Positions 58,282-64,000 of a DNA stretch of 64,000 bases are shown here, one piece after another. The first letter of the stretch is position 1; each line of letters opens with the position of its first letter. The position numbers and the translations under genes are program-made. The stretch is taken from positions 1-64,000 of IMG/VR virus record IMGVR_UViG_3300042261_001186; one strand, given 5' to 3'. Under the pieces are notes generated by a model. That model ran no database searches. It was not told where the DNA came from and saw only the letters and a list, made by a program, of their open reading frames with translations. Source of the DNA: a virus.

Positions 58282-60099
58282 TTAAAATGTTGGGGCTTGA
58301 CCACCTCCTTGACCACCTTGTGGTGGTGCAGCACCTTGACCTCCTTGAGCTGGGGCTTGAGCACCTCCTTGAGCACCGCCCATTTGAGCACCACCACCCA
58401 TTTGAGCACCACCACCCATTTGAGCACCACCACCAAATTCTCCACCACCCATCTGAGCACCGCCACCGCCGAAGTCACCTCCACCGAAACCACCACCGCC
58501 GAAGTCACCTCCACCACCTGGCATTCCACCCATTTCACCACCTTCTGGACCAGCAGCATTACCTGCCCTCTTACGTTCAAGCATTTTATATTTGTTATTC
58601 TCTTCAATATCAGCATCACTGAATTTCATAATATGTCTGATAATCCATTCATTACTTAAATATGGTTTACCTTCAGGATCTTGAATTGAAGAACTTAATG
58701 TCTGTGCAATTTGAGCTCTCTCACTCAAATTCTTTAAATGTCTCCATTCTTCAAATAAAGTATCAGAAATAAAATCTAATCTTATTGCATCATTAAAATC
58801 AACATCATCTTTCAATTCTGGAAAATCTAAAATCATTTGAATTTTCAAAGGTTTCAAAATAATTTCTTTGAAAATAGTTCTTATTCTATTAATATAATTT
58901 TTAAATTTTACTTCATCTCTAGTAACAGCAGCATTTGAATCATAAGCATAAGTACCACCACCATTATCTTCATCAAATCTTTGGAATGGTAATTTACTAG
59001 CTCTTTTTAAAATTTTATAAAACCATTGAAGAACAATATCTTCATTCAAATTCACTTGGTTAGGTTGTAATATTTCAATTGATGGTGTACCACCATTACC
59101 TTCTGGGAACCAGAAATCTTTACTAAATGGAATATTTGTACTACCATTAATAGAAACGGTACCCATCCTATCATCCCATTGAACATCATCATGATATTCA
59201 CTCATCAATTCATAAATTTGTTGTTCAGCTTGTTGTCTAGATAAACCACCTACTGGTATAACAAATTTCTTGTAAATGGAAGCTTGATTAATATTATAAA
59301 GTAATCTAGCTTGTTCAATCATTTTTAATTGATTGTAAGGTCTGATCAAATTTTCAACATAAGATGTTTCTCCATATTCATTATTATTAGAATATGAAAT
59401 ATAAATAATCTGTGAATCTAATAATATTTTTCTCATCTGAGGATTATCTGGATGTTGAATCCAAATCATAGTATTAGTATTAGGATCAGTTGCAACAATT
59501 AAAGTAATTGGATCAAGAGGGGCTAAATCAATAATATTTTTTTGTTTGTCATCATAAATTATTTCATATGCAATATATCCATCAATTAAAAGATTTTTTA
59601 AATATTGCCATGCAATTTGACCTTCATTAAAATTAAATGTGTTTATGAGTTTTGTAAAATTTTCTTGATATTTTTGTCTTATTGTTTGTTCATAATTATC
59701 TGGTATATCTTTTACATAACAAAATCTATTATTGTCATCATATATAATACATTCATCTGCAATTTGTGTGATAAAATCTTTTATTTCATCTTTAATGGAA
59801 TATTGTCTTAATATTTTTCTTTTATCAAGATATGTTCTATCTAAATAAGCGATTGATTTTTTATCTAAAAATCTAGCAATAGTTTTTTTAGTAAATAAGT
59901 CATACATATTTGAACTATTAGGTTGATAAAGAACATCTGTTGTTTCTTCATGTACACCCATAGCATAAGCATTTCTAATTCTCATATCATTGTATTCCAA
60001 CCCACCAAACATTGTGGATAAACTTCGTAATATTTTGTTGAACAAACCAAAATTTGTGTTGTTAGTTTGGTTTCCTCCATATCTATTATATGATGCCAT
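58282..60099 (-). CDS. 20: Portal protein (gp20-like) with glycine-rich tail
   Basis: Protein of 605 residues. The T4-type portal blocks are clear: YLDKRKILRQYSIKDEI, LLIDGYIAYEIIYD, LDPITLIVATD, KLPFQRFDEDNGG, and a late KFSDADIEEN. The last about 85 residues are a low-complexity tail (GGGDFGGG, AQMGGG repeats, ending in QAPTF) that is unusual for gp20. The N-terminal half has a truncated paralogue at 810-1826. The portal forms the DNA entry vertex on which the prohead assembles. Confidence 0.9.
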   Translation of the reverse strand: MASYNRYGGNQTNNTNFGLFNKILRSLSTMFGGLEYNDMRIRNAYAMGVHEETTDVLYQPNSSNMYDLFTKKTIARFLDKKSIAYLDRTYLDKRKILRQYSIKDEIKDFITQIADECIIYDDNNRFCYVKDIPDNYEQTIRQKYQENFTKLINTFNFNEGQIAWQYLKNLLIDGYIAYEIIYDDKQKNIIDLAPLDPITLIVATDPNTNTMIWIQHPDNPQMRKILLDSQIIYISYSNNNEYGETSYVENLIRPYNQLKMIEQARLLYNINQASIYKKFVIPVGGLSRQQAEQQIYELMSEYHDDVQWDDRMGTVSINGSTNIPFSKDFWFPEGNGGTPSIEILQPNQVNLNEDIVLQWFYKILKRASKLPFQRFDEDNGGGTYAYDSNAAVTRDEVKFKNYINRIRTIFKEIILKPLKIQMILDFPELKDDVDFNDAIRLDFISDTLFEEWRHLKNLSERAQIAQTLSSSIQDPEGKPYLSNEWIIRHIMKFSDADIEENNKYKMLERKRAGNAAGPEGGEMGGMPGGGGDFGGGGFGGGDFGGGGAQMGGGEFGGGAQMGGGAQMGGGAQMGGAQGGAQAPAQGGQGAAPPQGGQGGGQAPTF

Positions 60100-60128
60100 T
60101 TTATTTATTTATTTTTTATTCTATAAAT

Positions 60129-60140
60129 CTATATATTAAT
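60129..60140 (-). promoter_or_regulatory. Candidate late promoter box ATTAATATATAG
   Basis: Minus strand, 29 bases before the portal ATG, in the gap after the 60143 gene. Confidence 0.4.
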
Positions 60141-60142
60141 AA

Positions 60143-60928
60143 TTATTGTGCATTTTCATATAGCTTATATTGGTTCTCTATTAACTTCAATTTTTGGTAA
60201 TATTCCTTAACATCATTGTCATAATCCTCAACGGTTTTTTCATAAAGTTCTAATATCTGAGCAAGTTTCAATTTTTCTTTTTCTATATCTGTTTCTTTCA
60301 TAGCTTGAATCATAATATTCTTATTAACTATTTTTGTATTAATAAAAATAAATCTCGGAAGTATATTTGTAGAAACTACATATACTTCAGGACTGCCTTT
60401 TTCTAACCCAACTATTTTAGTATAATCAAATGCTGTTATTGCATAATTAAAATCATTGGCTTTAAGAGATTTGTAAACAGATTCAAAATTTACTTTCAAA
60501 GGTGGTTCATTATTGACATTACCACCACTATCATTGTTTTTAACATTTTTCAATATTATGGATTTGAACATACCTAACAATTTATCAAAATAAACTATCT
60601 TGTATTTATATGGCAAATAATCTAAATTAACAGCATATATTATCCTTTTTTGTAATTCTGCATTATATCTATCATCAATAACAAAAATAGGACACCATAA
60701 TTTATTACCATTATAATTGTATCTTATTAAATAAAATTTACCTGTTTTTATATTTCCATTAAAAGATTTAGTAAATTCTAGATTACCATTTTTTGTTAAA
60801 TCAAATATGATTCTTGTGGATTCTTCAACTAATCTTTTGATGTTACCACCAGTCATAGAAGCATTGTATTCACCCATTAATTTAGTACAATATGACCCAA
60901 ATGATTCTAATCCTTTATATGATTCCAT
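60143..60928 (-). CDS. Virion protein in the gp4-gp20 interval
   Basis: Protein of 261 residues. The N-terminus (MESYKGLESFGSYCTKLMGE) is leader-like but longer. Residues about 65-120 contain GKFYLIRYNYNG, IFVIDDRY and AVNLDYLPYKYKIVYFDKL. A similar order (short strand, ...LNLxYLP...) is seen in head/neck or tail proteins of T4-like phages, but I cannot name the T4 counterpart. The C-terminal 60 residues are a coiled coil (EKLKLAQILELYEKTVEDYD). It starts 3 bases after the gp4-like stop. Confidence 0.6.
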   Translation of the reverse strand: MESYKGLESFGSYCTKLMGEYNASMTGGNIKRLVEESTRIIFDLTKNGNLEFTKSFNGNIKTGKFYLIRYNYNGNKLWCPIFVIDDRYNAELQKRIIYAVNLDYLPYKYKIVYFDKLLGMFKSIILKNVKNNDSGGNVNNEPPLKVNFESVYKSLKANDFNYAITAFDYTKIVGLEKGSPEVYVVSTNILPRFIFINTKIVNKNIMIQAMKETDIEKEKLKLAQILELYEKTVEDYDNDVKEYYQKLKLIENQYKLYENAQ

Positions 60929-60931
60929 ATT

Positions 60932-61456
60932 TTAAAATACTTTTGTTAGATTATGTTCTTCGAAGTATTTTTCTGTCAAAACTACAAATTCTATCCCTCT
61001 TTTGTTACAATATTCTTTTGCTGCTTTCCATTTTGCCAAATTCCTCAAAAACATTTTCATCCTATATTCATAATTTTCTAATGCTTTCAAAGTATCTTTT
61101 TTTGGAGCAACTGGTGGTATGGTTTCATTATAAGGTTTTATTTCAATAGCTGTTTTTGAAATACTACCATCTGTTTTTTCTATTTCACAATATGCATCAG
61201 GGTGATATCTATGGGTTTCCCATTTACCATTTATTTGAATTTCATATGGTATGGTCATACCTTCAACATTCCATTTTAAAACTCTTGGTTCATTGTCCAA
61301 ATAAAAATACAATTTATATTCCCATGAGGATCTCCAATATATTACACTTGGATCACCTAAATATTTTGAAGGGTGAATAAGATGATATTCACCATGTTTA
61401 TATCTTTCAGTACCATCTGCTCTTTTAACACCATTTGGTTTTGCTCTATAACCCAT
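60932..61456 (-). CDS. 4: Head completion protein (gp4-like nuclease fold)
   Basis: Protein of 174 residues, close to T4 gp4 in length. Shared features are KYLGDPSVIYWRSSWEYK (T4: YKGDPSNIIYRSSWELK), VLKW, and the nuclease-type strand pair HPDAY ... AIEIKPYNE (T4: FPDF ... IEIKPK). The HPD..EIKP pattern is that of a restriction-like PD-(D/E)XK fold. It acts after DNA packaging to complete the head before tail joining. The HNH-related remnant ends inside its first codons. Confidence 0.9.
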   Translation of the reverse strand: MGYRAKPNGVKRADGTERYKHGEYHLIHPSKYLGDPSVIYWRSSWEYKLYFYLDNEPRVLKWNVEGMTIPYEIQINGKWETHRYHPDAYCEIEKTDGSISKTAIEIKPYNETIPPVAPKKDTLKALENYEYRMKMFLRNLAKWKAAKEYCNKRGIEFVVLTEKYFEEHNLTKVF

Positions 61457-61548
61457 TTTCTTTCATTTTCTTTTTTAATTCAAACCATTTATTTAAATTA
61501 TCTTTTTTCCAAAGTGGTTGAAGATTTATTAAAGCATTAACAATAAAT
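61446..61548 (-). pseudogene. HNH endonuclease C-terminal remnant
   Basis: In a frame shifted from the 61529-61984 gene, the sequence reads VNALINLQPLWKKDNLNKW before a TAG at 61446-61448. NLQPLWxxDNL is the C-terminal hallmark of a phage HNH family whose N-terminus is the Lys/Tyr-rich repeat seen upstream. The HNH core between the two (typically HIDHI..) is missing, so the element has suffered a deletion. Confidence 0.65.
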
Positions 61549-61984
61549 CTCGCCAAGCATAATAATATGGTCTTAATTTTTTATCATCATAATATTTTTT
61601 TCTTCTATATTCATTAATTATTTCTTTATTTGTTTCTCTCCATTTTTTTACACTATCAGAATGTTGTTTTTTGTTATTTTTATAATATTCCCTACTTTTA
61701 ATTAATATTTCCTCCTTATTTTCATTGTAATATTTTTCTGATTTTTCTTTGAATTTATCAATATTATTTTGATAATATTTTTTAATTCTATCTTTAATTA
61801 ATTCTTTATTATTTTCTCTATATTTTTTTTCTTTAATTAGAATTTCGTTTTTATTTTTTTCATAATATTCAATATTTCTTTTGTCAATTTTTTCTTTGTT
61901 TAAAATATAATATTCAGCATTTTGTTTTTTAATTTTTTCTTTATTTTTTTCTTTATACTCTTTCATTTTTTCTTTATTTCTCAT
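61529..61984 (-). CDS. Lys/Tyr-rich helical repeat protein (decayed HNH endonuclease N-terminus)
   Basis: Protein of 151 residues made of imperfect repeats of the type KEKI-K-x-x-x-Y-Y-x-x-N. Such repeats form the DNA-binding N-terminal part of phage HNH homing endonucleases. The frame stops at RDLLLML, just where the HNH domain should begin; the matching C-terminal fragment survives in another frame. The product may still be made but should lack nuclease activity. It inserted between the gp55-like and gp4-like genes. Confidence 0.7.
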   Translation of the reverse strand: MRNKEKMKEYKEKNKEKIKKQNAEYYILNKEKIDKRNIEYYEKNKNEILIKEKKYRENNKELIKDRIKKYYQNNIDKFKEKSEKYYNENKEEILIKSREYYKNNKKQHSDSVKKWRETNKEIINEYRRKKYYDDKKLRPYYYAWRDLLLML

Positions 61985-62123
61985 CTTTTTCTTTATCTTT
62001 TTTTATTAAATCAATAATATATTGTGTCATTGTAGTATAATTATCTTTTGATTTTTTAGAAATGTAATCATACAATTCTTTATGTATCCGAAAATTGAAT
62101 AATATTTTTTTATCTTTTAACAT
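61974..62123 (-). CDS. Small ribbon-helix-helix-like protein
   Basis: ATG (62121-62123) to TAA (61974-61976) encodes 49 residues: MLKDKKILFNFRIHKELYDY, then ISKKSKDNYTTMTQYIIDLI and a charged end. The strand-helix-helix order (ILFNFRI, then two helices) is that of a ribbon-helix-helix DNA-binding protein. It overlaps the start of the HNH-remnant gene, so it probably belongs to the same inserted element. A late-type box lies 23 bases upstream. Confidence 0.6.
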   Translation of the reverse strand: MLKDKKILFNFRIHKELYDYISKKSKDNYTTMTQYIIDLIKKDKEKDEK

Positions 62124-62146
62124 TTTTCTTTATATTGTCTTTACAT

Positions 62147-62157
62147 TATATATTAAA
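62147..62157 (-). promoter_or_regulatory. Candidate late promoter box TTTAATATATA
   Basis: Exact consensus on the minus strand, 23 bases before the ATG at 62123. Confidence 0.45.
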
Positions 62158-62161
62158 TAAA

Positions 62162-62201
62162 AAAGGTCAAAAATTTCTATTTTGAAATAAATGACCTTTA
62201 T
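62162..62201 (-). terminator. Hairpin terminator after the sigma-factor gene
   Basis: AAAGGTCA/TGACCTTT arms with a T-run on the minus strand. The long loop contains a second small hairpin (ATTTC/GAAAT). Confidence 0.7.
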
Positions 62202-62204
62202 TTT

Positions 62205-62579
62205 TCAGTAATTGTGGAAGCCTTCACCATCATTCGATGAATCAAGACTCACTATTACAACTTTTTCTTGGTTAGCTTTCTTTTGATTGATTTCATTATA
62301 TCCAGCTGCCATACCTCTTTTAAATACTTCTGAAAAATAAGGTAATGCTAATCTGTATTTTTTCTCATTAAAATTGTACCATTTTTGGAACATGTAAAGG
62401 AGTCCAGTTTGAAGACAATCATTTTTGTCATCTGCTGTTTTGTACATATTGTTCTTTTTTCTGATCATGTTTTCACCTATTAAGACAAGCATTCTTTCTG
62501 CTTTTTTGGTCAAGGTTCCTTTACCTTTGGATAAAACAATTTCATAAAATAAATCGTCGTCGTTTAAATAATTGGCCAT
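62205..62579 (-). CDS. 55: Late sigma factor (gp55-like)
   Basis: Protein of 124 residues, shorter than T4 gp55 (about 185). The segment GTLTKKAERMLVLIGENMI, the DDKNDCLQTGLLYMFQKWYN region and FSEVFKRGMAAGYNEI correspond to the sigma region 2-like core of gp55 (GKLTxKLxELLxLI, DxxxxGxLxCxKYxxxF, FAYFTTIIxNAFIRxI). gp55 directs RNA polymerase to late promoters made of a single -10-like element, consistent with the TTTAATATATA boxes in this window. It stops at TGA and is followed by a terminator. Confidence 0.85.
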   Translation of the reverse strand: MANYLNDDDLFYEIVLSKGKGTLTKKAERMLVLIGENMIRKKNNMYKTADDKNDCLQTGLLYMFQKWYNFNEKKYRLALPYFSEVFKRGMAAGYNEINQKKANQEKVVIVSLDSSNDGEGFHNY

Positions 62580-62738
62580 TTCTTAAAAAATTTTTTTTTT
62601 TAATTTTTTTAATTAAATTTGTAACTTGGGGAGAAAATGCTCGAAATGCTTGTAGATGCTAGAATCTTCTTGAAATGGCCTTTATTGCTGTAGTTTGTAT
62701 TTAATCCTTATAGATAGTGGTCAATGAAAAGTTTAAAA
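62580..62738. other. Non-coding interval upstream of the gp55-like gene
   Basis: About 160 bases without a convincing ORF on either strand. It contains an A/T-only run next to the gp55-like start and a less AT-rich part (62620-62720) with a near-repeat (CTCGAAATGCTTG, GATGCTAGAATC) that may hold the promoter. No structure is strong enough to name. Confidence 0.4.
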
Positions 62739-62773
62739 AAAAATCCCATATAACCTATATGGGATTTTTTCAA
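62739..62773 (-). terminator. Hairpin terminator
   Basis: AAATCCCATATA/TATATGGGATTT with a 3-base loop and flanking T-run, just past the stop of the 62786-63082 gene. Confidence 0.85.
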
Positions 62774-62785
62774 TTTTACAAATTA

Positions 62786-63082
62786 TTAAAATCTGATAGA
62801 ATCATCTCTGGTATATACACCATCAACATAAAAAAATATTTTTCTTAATTCATCAACATTATATATGTTTTCTATAATAATCAAAACATCTTCTTTAGTT
62901 GGAAGATGGTAATTATTTCTATCGTAAAAATAATATAAAATATCATTTAATTTTCCACGATCATCTTTATATAATTGTTTGATTTTATTGGATATTTCAG
63001 TTTTATATTTTTCTATACTCCAATTTAAAGGTTGATTACCAAAAAGTTCATTAAAGTCATTAAATTCAAATAATCTTTTCAT
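62786..63082 (-). CDS. Small helical protein with leader-like start
   Basis: Protein of 98 residues. The start MKRLFEFNDFNELF resembles the capsid leader (possible cut after FNE). The rest is helical and rich in Tyr and Asp. It is 15 bases downstream of the 63098 gene and ends at a strong terminator. Unrecognised. Confidence 0.6.
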   Translation of the reverse strand: MKRLFEFNDFNELFGNQPLNWSIEKYKTEISNKIKQLYKDDRGKLNDILYYFYDRNNYHLPTKEDVLIIIENIYNVDELRKIFFYVDGVYTRDDSIRF

Positions 63083-63097
63083 ATTTCTTATTTTTTT

Positions 63098-63949
63098 TTA
63101 GTTAATCATCGCTTTTTTATATTGTGTTTTTTGATCTCTAGTCTTATTCAATTCTTGATATAAAACATGTCTGTGTGTCAAAAGATTGTCGAAAGACAAT
63201 TTCAAATCTTCATTTCTTTCAATCAATGCTTGATGATTTTTCATTTCATCAATTGCTTCATTAACATCTTTAATGTCAAGTTCAATAGATTTTTCTCTAT
63301 CTTCCAAAGTTTTGATTTGTTTCATTTCTTTTGAAAGTTTGTTTTCATAGAAATGTGTTAAATCATAATCCAAATCTTTCTTAACATCATTGATAAGTTC
63401 GTTAACAGATTCATATTGATAGAATGAACTACCTGTACGAATATCTCTGCTATACAAACACATTTTGTTCTTGTAATTGAAAGCGTAAGATTCCAAATAA
63501 GGATTCAAAATGTTTGTGATTTTCAAAGCTATATCTAATTCAACTAAATTGTTGAGGTTTTCTTTAATTGTATTAAGCAATAAGAAATAATCTCTCTTCA
63601 AGTAAGGAATAATTGGTGAATTGAAAATATTTTCAAGTGATGTTTCAGCATCCAATTTTTCTTCATTAATGAACAAAGATTTATCACTTTTTGTTGAAAG
63701 ACTTAACATAACATTTTCATCAATTTTGAAAGAAATTTTGTTATCTTCAATTGTTGACAATTTCATACATTGTTCCAAAATTCTGATTTCTTTGATTTTA
63801 TCTTCATCTTTGATGTAATCTTCAGCCAAAACTTGTTTAACTTCATTTTCATCGATTAAGAACCATCTATCTGCCAAGTAAGCCATATAACCATCACCAA
63901 CTTTTTCAACTATGGTATAAACTTTTTCACCTTTACCAGAGTTTGACAT
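63098..63949 (-). CDS. Hypothetical protein with C-terminal coiled coil
   Basis: Protein of 283 residues from the ATG at 63949. The frame is open to a TTG at 63964, but MSNSGKGEKVYTI is the more natural start. The N-terminal part has a strand-rich segment (YTIVEKVGDGYMAYLADRWF), and the last about 90 residues form a long coiled coil (LEDREKSIELDIKDVNEAI). It has no leader, signal peptide or membrane segment. It may be a T4-type accessory replication, transcription or structural protein; I do not recognise it. Confidence 0.65.
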   Translation of the reverse strand: MSNSGKGEKVYTIVEKVGDGYMAYLADRWFLIDENEVKQVLAEDYIKDEDKIKEIRILEQCMKLSTIEDNKISFKIDENVMLSLSTKSDKSLFINEEKLDAETSLENIFNSPIIPYLKRDYFLLLNTIKENLNNLVELDIALKITNILNPYLESYAFNYKNKMCLYSRDIRTGSSFYQYESVNELINDVKKDLDYDLTHFYENKLSKEMKQIKTLEDREKSIELDIKDVNEAIDEMKNHQALIERNEDLKLSFDNLLTHRHVLYQELNKTRDQKTQYKKAMIN

Positions 63950-64000
63950 ATTTTGTCTTTCCAATGGGGATCTAGTTAAATTAAAAACAAATTTCTTAAT

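Noticed and set aside
63950-63964. TTG start for the 63098-63949 gene
   Set aside because: An ATG five codons later gives a natural N-terminus; TTG is rare here. The same applies to TTG starts just before 2422 and 6936.
1-64000. Genome-wide recoding of TAG as glutamine
   Set aside because: Long structural genes, including the 11-kb fibre, contain no in-frame TAG, and domains are complete with TAA or TGA stops. Only the gene at 10410-10760 suggests amber readthrough.

Overview
The window is part of the genome of a large, T4-related tailed phage (myovirus lineage). The host is probably a member of the Bacteroidota. The T4 lineage is shown by a contiguous head module on the minus strand: late sigma factor gp55-like (62.2 kb), head completion nuclease gp4-like (60.9 kb), portal gp20-like (58.3 kb), prohead protease gp21-like fused to a scaffold (55.7 kb) and major capsid protein gp23-like (53.8 kb). 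The N-terminal half of a family B DNA polymerase lies at 37.6 kb. The host guess rests on the very low GC, the near absence of Shine-Dalgarno sequences, several TAnnTTTGCA promoters of the Bacteroidota type, and a two-gene segment that looks like a Bacteroidota envelope/anti-sigma operon.

Layout. 0-6.9 kb: nucleotide and RNA-related enzymes (HAD phosphatase, thymidine kinase, two small ADP-ribosyltransferase-like proteins, radical SAM enzyme, degenerate Nudix-like protein) and a truncated paralogue of the portal. 7-15.3 kb: small acidic proteins with SH3-like barrels, plus a full-length glutamyl-tRNA synthetase. 15.3-33.3 kb: virion structural genes, including a 3717-residue fibre with long Gly-X-Y (G-T-S / G-S-S) collagen-like tracts. 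33.4-37.5 kb: an operon of small internal-protein candidates. 37.5-42.6 kb: structured RNA/terminators, split DNA polymerase, RtcB ligase, GIY-YIG endonuclease, class II synthetase-like asparagine synthetase. 42.7-49.2 kb: an overlapping operon with an ATP-grasp ligase, two phosphoribosyltransferases, a HAD phosphatase and several small proteins. 49.4-53.8 kb: host-like envelope genes, alpha/beta hydrolase, ClpC-type AAA+ protein, HAD, DNA-glycosylase-like protein. 53.8-64 kb: head genes, gp55-like sigma factor and hypotheticals.

The most striking pattern joins these regions. About 25-30 proteins begin with the same kind of short leader (M, basic residues, aromatic, ..., F-[IL]-N-E followed by A, S, G, N or E). 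It closely resembles the T4 capsid targeting sequence (MKTYQEFIxE) that directs internal proteins into the prohead core and is cut off by the gp21 protease. Here the leader sits on enzymes: GluRS, a ClpC-type ATPase, an ATP-grasp ligase, a phosphoribosyltransferase and two ART-like proteins. In GluRS, cutting after the leader Glu would restore the normal bacterial N-terminus. Many of the same proteins also carry a second short tag, D-P-x-x-E-E-x-W, next to the leader or at the extreme C-terminus. The protease that would process them is fused to a scaffold containing thirteen 14-residue repeats, each with its own cleavage-type motif. Together this suggests a large set of enzymes packaged in the capsid and injected with the DNA; this is inference and needs virion proteomics.

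Two promoter classes are visible: TTTAATATATA boxes in front of capsid, fibre and many leader-bearing genes (candidate gp55-type late promoters), and host-type TAnnTTTGCA boxes in front of gltX, rtcB, the hydrolase, clpC and one HAD gene.
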